From Chlorobiota bacterium (lineage in GTDB: Bacteria; Bacteroidota; Ignavibacteria; OLB7): a DNA stretch of 64,000 nucleotides. The translations under genes and the position numbers were made by a program. Each line of letters opens with the position of its first letter. Position 1 is the first letter of the stretch. Positions 8,950 through 16,093 of this stretch are shown here, piece by piece. The notes under the pieces are model-generated. The model saw only the letters and a program-made list of their open reading frames with translations. It made no database searches and had not been told where the DNA came from. The stretch is from NCBI GenBank assembly GCA_016788565.1, contig JAEUSP010000018.1:1-64000 (forward strand), in the 5' to 3' direction.

Positions 8950-9238
8950 GTTGGAAATCGGGAATCGGTTGTCGGGAGTCGGTTGTCGGGAATCGGTTGT
9001 CGGGAATCGGTTGTCGGGAATCGGTTGTCGGGAATCGGGAATCGGTTCATTGAGAGCGATTAGCACTGTCGAGTAAAAGAACAGTTTTCGCTCACTTCTT
9101 CGCTCAGAATTTCTTCTTTGCAACTGACCACTGACCATTGACCACTGACTTCCATCGGTTATCGGGAGTCGGAAGTCGGTAATCAGGCTTCTGGCTAACG
9201 ACTAATGACTTTTGTCGGAAATCGGATATACTCGGCGC
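8950..9238 (-). repeat. Composite heptamer element upstream of the TPR gene
   Basis: Read on the minus strand: CCGATTT-, GTCATTA- and CCGACTC-class heptamers (9238-9155), four GTCAGTG-class heptamers ending GTTGCA (about 9150-9121), a unique core of about 75 bp (about 9120-9047), then about 13 heptamers alternating CCGATTC and CCGACAA up to the ATG at 8949. The part from about 9165 to 8950 aligns with 26308-26513 in the same order, including the core, so it is one mobile or duplicated element. Confidence 0.9.
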
Positions 9239-9242
9239 AAAT

Positions 9243-9326
9243 TGGTTTGCGAAATTCTACTCAGCCAGGTGCGCTATGGATTCCCGCTTTCGCGGGAATG
9301 ACAGTGATTGAGTTTTTCGCAAACCA
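9243..9326. mobile_element. 84-bp MITE-like palindromic element
   Basis: A perfect 12-bp terminal inverted repeat (TGGTTTGCGAAA at 9243-9254, TTTCGCAAACCA at 9315-9326) encloses a second perfect hairpin, ATTCCCGC-TTTC-GCGGGAAT at 9280-9299. It has no coding capacity. The inner hairpin resembles the GGATTCCCGC...GCGGGAATGAC palindrome I know from intergenic DNA of other bacteria. The remaining 300 bp up to the transketolase start (9642) shows no gene. Confidence 0.7.
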
Positions 9327-9641
9327 CTCTGTTTGGAGTATAAAGTGTCTGTATTGTTTCTGATCCGGGTGCGTTCGTTGGCCGGAAATTTGTTGGCAAC
9401 TGAGCGTTCCTAATTTTTTTGGCCGCCAAACCTAACCATTTGCCCGCGCCGGAGCAAGGTTCTTCTATATTACAGTATCTCAAAGTGTAGGTAGTTGGCA
9501 GCAATGGCTGGCAAGGGGGGGAAGTTTGTTTAGCTTTGCGGTGCATTCAGTTGGAAGCCGCCAACGGCGGAAAATGTGGCAACTGAATCGCAGCCGCTAT
9601 CCTGAAAATTTCACACGACCGTTTCCCATACCGCTGTTCCC

Positions 9642-10481
9642 ATGCCATTTACGAACGAACGTCACTCGCCCGAAAAATTAGACGAGATAGCCCGCGAAAT
9701 CCGCCGCGACATTATCCGGTCGCTGGTGGTGGCAAAGTCGGGCCACTCCGGCGGGCCGCTTGGCTCGGCTGACATCTTTGCCGTCCTCTACATGGGGGGG
9801 GTGATGAACTACGATCCGCACGATCCCGCAAAACCGGGTCGCGACCGATTTATTCTTTCTGCTGGCCACATGTGCCCGGTGCTGTACGCAACGCTTGCCA
9901 ACGCGGGGTTCTTCCCCAAAAGTGAGTTGCTGACGCTTCGCAAATTCGGCAGCCGGTTGCAAGGGCACCCGGGGCGCGATATGCACCTTCCCGGAATTGA
10001 AAGCAGCACGGGATCGCTGGGCCAGGGGTTATCCATTGCGGTTGGAATGGCACTGAGCGACAAACTGGTAGATCGCAACGATGCTCGCGTGTATGCCCTT
10101 ACCGGCGATGGCGAGCTGCAAGAAGGCTCCATTTGGGAAGCAGTGATGTCGGCAGCGCACTACGGGCTGGATAATTTCTGCATGATCGTAGATAACAACG
10201 ACTGCCAGATTGATGGCCGCGTCCCCGACGTGATGAACATCTATCCGCTCCAGAAAAAATTTGAATCGTTCAATTTCCACGTGATTGAGTGCGACGGCAA
10301 CAACACCGCCGAACTTCTTGCCGCCTTCGATGAAGCCAAAGCCACCAAAGGGAAGCCAAGCTGCATCATTGCCCGCACCTACATGGGGAACGGCGTTAGC
10401 TTCATGCAGGACAAATACGAATGGCACGGCAAACCACCAAGCGAAGATCAAGCAAAGGTGGCGTTGGAGGAGTTGGGGTGA
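9642..10481 (+). CDS. tktA: Transketolase, N-terminal (TPP-binding) subunit
   Basis: A 279-residue protein equal to the first domain of transketolase, which transfers two-carbon ketol units in the pentose phosphate pathway. It has the substrate/TPP histidines in KSGHSGGPLGSAD and QGHPGRD, SSTGSLGQGLS, and the TPP/metal motif GDGELQEGS...DNNDCQ. The C-terminal half is a separate protein, encoded at 10972. Split transketolases occur in many bacteria and archaea, with the halves normally adjacent. Here an S23-type gene and heptamer repeats lie between them. The upstream 9327-9641 region shows no clear gene. Confidence 0.95.
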   Translation: MPFTNERHSPEKLDEIAREIRRDIIRSLVVAKSGHSGGPLGSADIFAVLYMGGVMNYDPHDPAKPGRDRFILSAGHMCPVLYATLANAGFFPKSELLTLRKFGSRLQGHPGRDMHLPGIESSTGSLGQGLSIAVGMALSDKLVDRNDARVYALTGDGELQEGSIWEAVMSAAHYGLDNFCMIVDNNDCQIDGRVPDVMNIYPLQKKFESFNFHVIECDGNNTAELLAAFDEAKATKGKPSCIIARTYMGNGVSFMQDKYEWHGKPPSEDQAKVALEELG

Positions 10482-10492
10482 GTTCGTTGCTT

Positions 10493-10517
10493 GTGGTCAG
10501 TTGTCAGTGGTCAGTTG
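10493..10517 (+). repeat. Left heptamer end of the S23 cassette
   Basis: The units GTGGTCA, GTTGTCA, GTGGTCA and GTTGCAT lie 12 bp after the stop of the transketolase N-half. The terminal GTGGTCAGTTGCA is the same as at 9121-9135 (minus) and 26335-26349, and it is inverted relative to the array at 10938-10970. Confidence 0.9.
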
Positions 10518-10545
10518 CATTGTCGAGTCATGGCCAGATTATACT
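10515..10545 (+). promoter_or_regulatory. Possible promoter of the S23 gene
   Basis: TATACT at 10540-10545 is a good -10 hexamer, and TTGCAT at 10515-10520, formed by the last heptamer, could be a -35 with a 19-bp spacer. Transcription would then begin close to the ATG at 10552, giving an almost leaderless message. This is a motif match only. Confidence 0.3.
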
Positions 10546-10551
10546 CTCATT

Positions 10552-10932
10552 ATGGCGCGATCCCAGTTTGAAAACCTTCAGGTTTATCGTCTGGCAGAAC
10601 AGCTTGCTGATGCAGTATGGAAAGTTGTGAAATCATGGCTAGCGTTTGAACAACGAACAATTGGCTTACAACTGATACGATCAAGTGATTCAATTGGCGC
10701 GAACATCGCCGAAGGAACGGGGCGGGGTACATTTCAAGATAACAGGAGATTTGTCCGAATAGCACGCGGCTCGCTGTATGAAACGAAGCATTGGCTACGT
10801 CGCGCTTTTGCCCGCCAGCTTCTTACATCAGAAGAAATCAATGTATTGAAAGCAATCGTTGACGAACTTTCTCCAAAACTGAACAGCTACCTACAATCAA
10901 TCGGCCCTAAAGAGGGCGAAATAGATACATGA
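10552..10932 (+). CDS. Four-helix bundle protein (S23 / 23S rRNA intervening-sequence family)
   Basis: A 126-residue all-helical protein with the family marks FENLQVYRLAEQLADAVW, SIGANIAEGTGR and ARGSLYETKHWLRR. The family (PF05635, TIGR02436) was named from ORFs in intervening sequences of 23S rRNA genes, but most members are free-standing and their function is unknown. It shares its fold with the Avd accessory proteins of diversity-generating retroelements, but no reverse transcriptase is present in this window. The ATG at 10552 was chosen because the open frame further upstream only shadows the transketolase gene. The gene sits between inverted 7-bp repeats and splits an otherwise contiguous operon, so it was probably inserted. 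Confidence 0.92.
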   Translation: MARSQFENLQVYRLAEQLADAVWKVVKSWLAFEQRTIGLQLIRSSDSIGANIAEGTGRGTFQDNRRFVRIARGSLYETKHWLRRAFARQLLTSEEINVLKAIVDELSPKLNSYLQSIGPKEGEIDT

Positions 10933-10937
10933 TCTTT

Positions 10938-10970
10938 TGCCACTGGCAACTGACAACTGACAACTGACAA
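10938..10970 (-). repeat. Right heptamer end of the S23 cassette
   Basis: The units CACTGGC, AACTGAC, AACTGAC, AACTGAC and AA end directly at the ATG of the transketolase C-half. Their reverse complement (GTCAGTT)nGCCAGTGGC mirrors the left array, so the S23 gene has heptameric terminal inverted repeats. I could not find a clear target-site duplication. Confidence 0.88.
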
Positions 10971-10971
10971 T

Positions 10972-12060
10972 ATGACCACTTACGGCTCGAAAGCAACACG
11001 ATTTGGATTTGGGGAAGGCCTTGCGGAATTGGGCGCACAAGACGAACGGATCGTCGTTCTTGGCGGCGACATCACCGGCTCGGTTCTTACCAGCCTCTTC
11101 AAAGAAAAATTCCCCGACCGATTCTTCTCGATGGGAATTGCCGAACAGAACGCCACCACCGTGGCGGCTGGGCTGGCACTTAGTGGCAAGGTTCCGTTCT
11201 TTGCCAGCTACGGCGCGTTCTGCGCGCTTCGCAATGCCGACCAGCTCCGAATCTCGGTGTGCTACAACGAAGCCAACGTAAAAATTGGCGGCGGTCATAG
11301 CGGCATCTCCGTCGGTCCCGACGGCGCAACTCACCAGATTTTGGAAGACATCGCACTGCTGCACGCGCTACCCCACATGACACTGGTGGTCCCGTGCGAC
11401 TACTTGGAAGCAAAGAAGGCAACGATTGCAATCGGCCAGATGATTGGCCCGGCCTACATCCGTTTTGGCCGCGAATCCACACCGATGTTCACCACCGAGG
11501 AAACCCCCTTCCGGCTTGGGAAAGGTGAGGTGTTCCGCCAGGGGAACGATCTTGCCATTATCGCTTGCGGGCCAATGGTCTGGGAAGCACTGGTTGCTGC
11601 CGACGAGCTAGCAAAAGAAGGGATTCAAGCACGGGTAATCAACATCCACACTATCAAGCCGTTGGATGAAGAAATCATTGCCGAAGCCGCGCGCGAATGC
11701 GGAGCAATCGTCACGGCCGAGGAAGCCCAGATTATCGGCGGGTTCGGTTCGGCAGTGGCTCAGGCGGTGGTGAAAAATCACCCGGTGCCGATGGAGTTCG
11801 TGGGCGTTACCGACACGTTCGGCGGGTCCGGCACACCAACCGAATTGATGAAAGCCTTTGGCCTTACCAGCGGCGACATCTACAACTCCGCCAAAAAAGT
11901 GCTGATGCGCCGCAGCGGACAGTGGAACGGTTTCCAACGGATGACCGAAGTTGGCATGGAAGGCCAACACCCACAGAACTACCCAAAACCTGGCGTCGTC
12001 TTCCCGATTGAGGAATTGATTGAGGCCGACCGCCAAGCCGCCGCCGAGCAAACCGCGTAG
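10972..12060 (+). CDS. tktB: Transketolase, C-terminal (Pyr plus C-domain) subunit
   Basis: A 362-residue partner of the subunit at 9642. The conserved catalytic glutamate is in GIAEQNATTVAAGLA, followed by FASYGAFCALRNADQLR and HSGISVGPDGATHQ. The C-domain includes VINIHTIKPLD. Together the halves should form an alpha2beta2 transketolase. The ATG follows the last repeat unit by one base and no Shine-Dalgarno is visible, so insertion of the repeats has replaced the original spacer. It is about 45 residues longer than many TktB halves, owing to a C-terminal extension after about residue 315. Confidence 0.95.
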   Translation: MTTYGSKATRFGFGEGLAELGAQDERIVVLGGDITGSVLTSLFKEKFPDRFFSMGIAEQNATTVAAGLALSGKVPFFASYGAFCALRNADQLRISVCYNEANVKIGGGHSGISVGPDGATHQILEDIALLHALPHMTLVVPCDYLEAKKATIAIGQMIGPAYIRFGRESTPMFTTEETPFRLGKGEVFRQGNDLAIIACGPMVWEALVAADELAKEGIQARVINIHTIKPLDEEIIAEAARECGAIVTAEEAQIIGGFGSAVAQAVVKNHPVPMEFVGVTDTFGGSGTPTELMKAFGLTSGDIYNSAKKVLMRRSGQWNGFQRMTEVGMEGQHPQNYPKPGVVFPIEELIEADRQAAAEQTA

Positions 12061-12089
12061 GCTTCCGCGTAACGATTGCACCTTTCTTG

Positions 12090-12124
12090 TGGGCTGGAGT
12101 AAAAATCTCTGGCCCATTTTTTTT
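12090..12124 (+). terminator. Intrinsic terminator after the transketolase operon
   Basis: A 10-bp stem TGGGCTGGAG / CTCTGGCCCA with two G-U pairs and the loop TAAAAAT, followed by eight T (12117-12124). It lies 30 bp after the stop of the C-half, and so separates transketolase from moaC. Confidence 0.85.
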
Positions 12125-12152
12125 AGACTCCATCGGCCAATAAATACTTGCC

Positions 12153-12632
12153 ATGATGAATCCACAACTAACACACTTGGACAAACAAGGCACTGCCCAG
12201 ATGGTGGATGTTTCCGAAAAGGAGATCACCCACCGCCAGGCCCGCGCCGAAGCGACCATCCGCATGAGCAGCGAAGCCTTTGCTGCACTGAAAGAGGGGA
12301 ATCTGAAGAAGGGGGATGCGCTTGGTGTTGCCCGTGTGGCCGGTATCATGGCCGCAAAGCGGACTCACGATCTTATCCCGCTTTGCCACCCGCTTCCCAT
12401 TTCCGCCGTTGCCGTTGATTGCCAGTTGGTGGAATCCGCCAACGCCGTCAGGATTGAGGCGTTCGTGAAAGTGGCCTCGCAGACCGGGGTTGAGATGGAG
12501 GCGCTAACCGCCGCATCCATCGCCGCGCTGACGATCTACGACATGTGCAAAGCGATTGACAAAGGGATGGCCATTGAGAACGTGCGGCTGCTGGAAAAAC
12601 GGGGTGGGAAATCGGGGGAGTGGAGTTGCTGA
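12153..12632 (+). CDS. moaC: Cyclic pyranopterin monophosphate synthase
   Basis: A 159-residue MoaC, which converts the MoaA product (3',8-cyclo-GTP) to cPMP in molybdenum cofactor synthesis. The signatures are all present: [18 protein letters not shown], the active-site histidine region [22 protein letters not shown] and [11 protein letters not shown]. No other moa gene is nearby, so the pathway must be encoded elsewhere. It stands alone behind a strong terminator. Confidence 0.97.
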   Translation: MMNPQLTHLDKQGTAQMVDVSEKEITHRQARAEATIRMSSEAFAALKEGNLKKGDALGVARVAGIMAAKRTHDLIPLCHPLPISAVAVDCQLVESANAVRIEAFVKVASQTGVEMEALTAASIAALTIYDMCKAIDKGMAIENVRLLEKRGGKSGEWSC

Positions 12633-12678
12633 GTTCGGTGACTACGATTGCCGACGGTAGTTTACTCCAGGTTTTCTC

Positions 12679-13452
12679 CTACAACCTAAGCCTTAGCCCC
12701 ATATTCCATTGCCACCAATGGGTTAACCCCAATAATGGTTCATCGCCATTTAAGCGGCGGACAGGCCCTGTTTGTAATTCGAACAAAAAACCGTACGTAC
12801 CAGCTTTCATTACCGCAACTGCTTCCCAATACAAAGCTGAACGATCGGTTTGAGGAATATCGTTGCTTGTAATATCATAGAAATTGGCCACTGCCAGCCG
12901 GTTGGCAATTCCTACTTCAAACAGCCCCAACACCTTGCTGGTGATTTTTTTCAACACCTTTGGCTTATAGGCAATGTAATGCTGCAACATTGCACGATTA
13001 TAGCTGCCTTTGTTCAGCACAAATGAAGACCACCCAATAGAATCAAAGATGCTACTTCCATAAGTAGCATTCCCAATACCAAACCCTGCAAGAAAATGCG
13101 TACTCCATCTGTTCCCCACGGGCAGGTAATAACCCGCTAAAAATTCCCCATATAAATGGGAATGATCCCCTGCAGATACCCCAGGTGCATTCACTGTATC
13201 ATCAGCCATAGGGGAATAACTGAATGCGCCCGCTACAAGGATATTATCCCACGGGCTGTACGCAACCTGAATATCAAAACCACTGGTAGCCAAGTATCCA
13301 GCAACCTGTGCTTGCCCGGCAGTATCAAACGTAGGGGTATGGGTAGCCGTGGGGACGTAGAACGGAGCACACCCACTTGGTAATAATCCCACCAGCAGCA
13401 ATAAGCAGCTATACGGAAATAGGTGTTTGTAAAGGGTTTGGAGCATAGCCAT
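12679..13452 (-). CDS. Putative lipoprotein, beta-rich
   Basis: A 257-residue protein with a hydrophobic N-terminus and a lipobox-like PSGC (Cys28). The rest is rich in aromatic and Gly residues with alternating hydrophobic positions (AGYLATSGFDIQVAYSPWD, FLAGYYLPVGNRWSTHFLAG), like an outer-membrane or surface beta-protein. I do not recognise a family. Its base composition is visibly more AT-rich than that of its neighbours, which suggests acquisition. It is convergent with moaC, 46 bp apart, with no clear terminator between them. Confidence 0.75.
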   Translation of the reverse strand: MAMLQTLYKHLFPYSCLLLLVGLLPSGCAPFYVPTATHTPTFDTAGQAQVAGYLATSGFDIQVAYSPWDNILVAGAFSYSPMADDTVNAPGVSAGDHSHLYGEFLAGYYLPVGNRWSTHFLAGFGIGNATYGSSIFDSIGWSSFVLNKGSYNRAMLQHYIAYKPKVLKKITSKVLGLFEVGIANRLAVANFYDITSNDIPQTDRSALYWEAVAVMKAGTYGFLFELQTGPVRRLNGDEPLLGLTHWWQWNMGLRLRL

Positions 13453-13596
13453 TGAAATGTGTGTGTGTGGAAGAGGAAGTGCTTTTTTGAAAGAGGGGAA
13501 GTACGCAATTTTTGTGCAAGAAGATATGCAGAATGGGCGATATGTGGTACTGAGTAGAGAAGCAATCTACGCTTCAGTCTGCCGTCTTCAACGCCC

Positions 13597-14472
13597 ATGA
13601 ATCGCCGTGCATTTCTCACATCATCGCTGCTGACCGCAGCCGGAGCTTCCATGCTGACACTTTCAGGTTTTCGCCGCTGCTCCGATGACCTTGCCGATGA
13701 TGAGCAACAGATGCCACTGTTGTTTGTTGGGCATGGTTCGCCAATGAACGCTATCGAGCAAAACGAATTTCACAAGGAGTGGCAACGGATTGGGAAGGAG
13801 CTTCCGCACCCCACGGCAATCTTGTGCATCTCGGCCCACTGGGAAACCAACGGGACCTGGGTGACGGCAATGGAGAAGCCAAAAACCATCCACGATTTTG
13901 GTGGCTTCCCGCAGGCGTTGTTCGATGTTCAATATCCAGCGCCGGGCGATCCTGCGCTGGCGCAACACACGGCATCGCTGGTGAAAAGCACCCCCGTCGG
14001 TTTGGATCAGCAATGGGGGCTGGATCACGGTTGCTGGAGCGTCATCCGCCCGATGTTTCCCGATGCCGACATCCCCGTGCTGCAACTTAGTCTTGACTAC
14101 ACCCGCCCCCCAGAATGGCACTACGCGCTGGCCGCCCAGCTTGCCGCGCTTCGCAAAAAAGGGGTGCTGATTCTTGGCAGCGGCAACATGGTGCACAACC
14201 TGCGGATGGCCAGTTTCCGCCAGCCAGAGGGATACGACTGGGCGATTGAGATCAACGAGCTGTTAAAAAAACGGATCAGCGAACGGGATCACAAAGGGGT
14301 GGTTGACTACCACTCGCTTGGGACCGCCGCCACGCTTGCGGTGCCAACAATGGAACACTACCTGCCGCTACTCTACGTGCTGGGATTGCAAGGGAAAGAT
14401 GAGCCGATGGCCTTCTTCAACGACAAAACCATGATGGGCGCGATTTCGATGACCTCAGTGAAGATTGGATGA
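13597..14472 (+). CDS. ygiD: Class III extradiol dioxygenase, YgiD type, Tat-exported
   Basis: A 291-residue member of the LigB-like 4,5-DOPA extradiol dioxygenase family. Expected zinc/iron ligands are seen in LLFVGHGSPMNAI, ISAHWE, HDFGGFP and LDHGCWSV. The N-terminus NRRAFLTSSLLTAAG has a twin-arginine pattern, so the enzyme is probably exported, which is unusual for a family with mostly cytosolic members. The physiological substrate is not evident. It is a single gene, followed by the hipBST operon. Confidence 0.85.
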   Translation: MNRRAFLTSSLLTAAGASMLTLSGFRRCSDDLADDEQQMPLLFVGHGSPMNAIEQNEFHKEWQRIGKELPHPTAILCISAHWETNGTWVTAMEKPKTIHDFGGFPQALFDVQYPAPGDPALAQHTASLVKSTPVGLDQQWGLDHGCWSVIRPMFPDADIPVLQLSLDYTRPPEWHYALAAQLAALRKKGVLILGSGNMVHNLRMASFRQPEGYDWAIEINELLKKRISERDHKGVVDYHSLGTAATLAVPTMEHYLPLLYVLGLQGKDEPMAFFNDKTMMGAISMTSVKIG

Positions 14473-14488
14473 AGGTGGGGTGAAATTT

Positions 14489-14502
14489 TACCTTATCGGG
14501 TA
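14489..14502 (+). promoter_or_regulatory. HipB operator 1
   Basis: TACCTTATCGGGTA is an interrupted palindrome (TACC-N6-GGTA). A second copy lies 41 bp downstream, about four helical turns, so the two sites face the same side of the DNA. The TATA-rich spacer between them probably holds the promoter. Architecture with paired operators is known for HipB. Confidence 0.65.
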
Positions 14503-14529
14503 TAAAATTGATTGTTGAGGCTATTTTTA

Positions 14530-14543
14530 TACCTTATCAGGTG
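14530..14543 (+). promoter_or_regulatory. HipB operator 2
   Basis: TACCTTATCAGGTG repeats operator 1 with two changes and ends 5 bp before the hipB start codon, a position suited to autorepression by the HipB homologue. Confidence 0.65.
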
Positions 14544-14548
14544 CAATT

Positions 14549-14770
14549 ATGGGATCAGAATCAAACATCATCGGGGCGTTCGTTCGCCAGCGGCGCAAGC
14601 TGCTGAAGCTGACGCAGATTGACCTTGCAGCAAAAGCTGGCGTTGGATTACGCTTTGTTCGGGAGCTTGAGCAGGGGAAAGGGACGCTTCGCCTTGACAA
14701 GGTCAACGAGGTGTTGCAACTGTTTGGCTACACCGTTGGGCCAGTGCTGATGAAACGGGAGGAGGTGTAG
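14549..14770 (+). CDS. hipB: XRE-family antitoxin / autorepressor (HipB)
   Basis: A 73-residue Cro/CI-type helix-turn-helix protein: FVRQRRKLLKLTQIDLAAKAGVGLRFVRELEQGKGTLRLDKV is a full HTH with five helices. It is the first gene of a three-gene operon (3 bp to the next gene) behind paired operators, and should bind them and join the toxin complex. Confidence 0.92.
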   Translation: MGSESNIIGAFVRQRRKLLKLTQIDLAAKAGVGLRFVRELEQGKGTLRLDKVNEVLQLFGYTVGPVLMKREEV

Positions 14771-14773
14771 GGG

Positions 14774-15106
14774 ATGCGAAGCGCGACGATAATCATGCAC
14801 AACCGTCCGGCAGGGCGGTTGATAGAGGATGAAGACGGATACCGGTTCACCTATCTGCCAGAATATCTGTCGGCTTCTGAAGCCGAGCCGATCAGCCTGA
14901 CGTTACCGCTGTCGGATCAACACTACCACAGCACCATGCTCTTCCCCTTTTTTGATGGCTTGATTCCTGAAGGGTGGATGCTACAGATCGTTGAGCAACA
15001 TTGGAAACTGAATCCACGCGACCGAATGGGGTTATTGTTGGCTTGCTGCCGTGATTGCATCGGCGCGGTAAGCGTTATTCCCGACCAACCAATGGATGCT
15101 GTATGA
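14774..15106 (+). CDS. hipS: HipS-like protein (HipA N-terminal subdomain)
   Basis: A 110-residue protein equal to the N-subdomain 1 of HipA (RPAGRLIEDEDGYRFTYLPEY, SLTLPLSDQHY, LFPFFDGLIPEGWML). In E. coli O127:H6 the equivalent small protein HipS is the antitoxin of a tripartite HipBST system, where the kinase HipT lacks this subdomain. The same split is seen here. Its stop overlaps the next start (ATGA at 15103-15106), so HipS and HipT are coupled. Confidence 0.88.
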   Translation: MRSATIIMHNRPAGRLIEDEDGYRFTYLPEYLSASEAEPISLTLPLSDQHYHSTMLFPFFDGLIPEGWMLQIVEQHWKLNPRDRMGLLLACCRDCIGAVSVIPDQPMDAV

Positions 15107-16071
15107 ACCGGCAATGCTTGGGGTGTTATCAGCCGATTGAATCATCGCTGGAAGGGGAGTATCACCCGACGTGCAGCCGGGCATTGTTCCGGCAAGCCAC
15201 TCCTCCGCAATTCGGCTATACCGAGGCAGATTTACAGGGGCTGGGGCTTCAACTGCTGCAACGTGGCATTGCCTTAACAGGCGTGCAGCCGAAACTCTCT
15301 GCCGATGTGCAACCCATGCGCGGTGTTGGTGGCGCGGCTGCCCCTTCCCGCATGACCATTGTTGGTTTATGGGGGGAGTATATTCTGAAGCCGCCTACTC
15401 CAAACTATCCGCATTTGCCAGAGTTAGAAGACCTGACCATGCACCTTGCCACGATTGCCGGAATCCGAACCGTTCCTCACGGTCTGCTCCGAATGGCATC
15501 GGGCAACTTGTGCTACATCACACGGCGGATTGACCGTGACAGGAAGCCAAATAGCAAGCTCCATCTTGAGGATATGTGCCAAATTACCGGACGGATGACC
15601 GAGCAAAAATATCGTGGCTCCTACGAACAAATCGGCCGTGCAATTCAACAACACTCCGCCACCCCAGGCTTAGATGCTGTCAATTTCTGCGAACTGATCT
15701 TGTTCACTCTTCTAACCGGCAATGCCGATATGCACCTGAAAAATATCTCGCTACTTCGCCAACCCGGCATTGGGAACATCCTTTCTCCGGCGTACGATCT
15801 TGTTGCCACGGCAATCGTAATTCCCAACGACACCGAGGAAGTTGCGCTGACACTGAACGGCAAAAAACGGCGAATAGGACGCACTGACGTTGATGAATTT
15901 TTCCAGAGGATCACCCTGCGCCCATCACAAGCCCAACTGATCTATGCAAAGTTTGCCCGCATTGTGCCACGTTGGCAGGAATGTATCCAGCGAAGTTTTG
16001 TGCCAGAACCAATGCAAGTGCAGTTGATGGACTTCATCCAAACCCGAATAAACCGATTCGGAATCGCATAG
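15103..16071 (+). CDS. hipT: HipT-like serine/threonine kinase toxin
   Basis: A 322-residue HipA-fold kinase without the N-subdomain 1. It opens with a zinc-ribbon-like CLGC...HPTC pattern (Cys5, Cys8, His21, Cys24). The kinase elements are GVQPKLSADV (loop region around 60-69), YILKP (Lys96), the catalytic segment LTGNADMHLKNISLL around 204-218 (Asp209, Asn214) and SPAYDLV at 228-234. The family phosphorylates aminoacyl-tRNA synthetases (GltX by HipA, TrpS by E. coli HipT); the target here is unknown. The start is the ATG overlapping the hipS stop. All catalytic residues I can identify are intact. Confidence 0.9.
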   Translation: MNRQCLGCYQPIESSLEGEYHPTCSRALFRQATPPQFGYTEADLQGLGLQLLQRGIALTGVQPKLSADVQPMRGVGGAAAPSRMTIVGLWGEYILKPPTPNYPHLPELEDLTMHLATIAGIRTVPHGLLRMASGNLCYITRRIDRDRKPNSKLHLEDMCQITGRMTEQKYRGSYEQIGRAIQQHSATPGLDAVNFCELILFTLLTGNADMHLKNISLLRQPGIGNILSPAYDLVATAIVIPNDTEEVALTLNGKKRRIGRTDVDEFFQRITLRPSQAQLIYAKFARIVPRWQECIQRSFVPEPMQVQLMDFIQTRINRFGIA

Positions 16072-16093
16072 ATAACTCACACCACACATCACC

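Noticed and set aside
8950-9060. CRISPR-like look of the CCGATTC/CCGACAA array
   Set aside because: Units are 7 bp without spacers of constant length, and no cas gene is in the window.
8950-9138. N-terminal extension of 63 codons on the TPR protein
   Set aside because: It encodes the heptamer array (PDNRFP/DSRQP repeats). A proper signal peptide begins at the ATG at 8949.
9274-9546. 90-codon minus-strand frame upstream of transketolase
   Set aside because: It overlaps the 84-bp palindromic element and has no homology or ribosome-binding site that I can see.
10552-10932. Diversity-generating retroelement, because S23 proteins share the Avd fold
   Set aside because: There is no reverse transcriptase and no template/variable repeat pair nearby.
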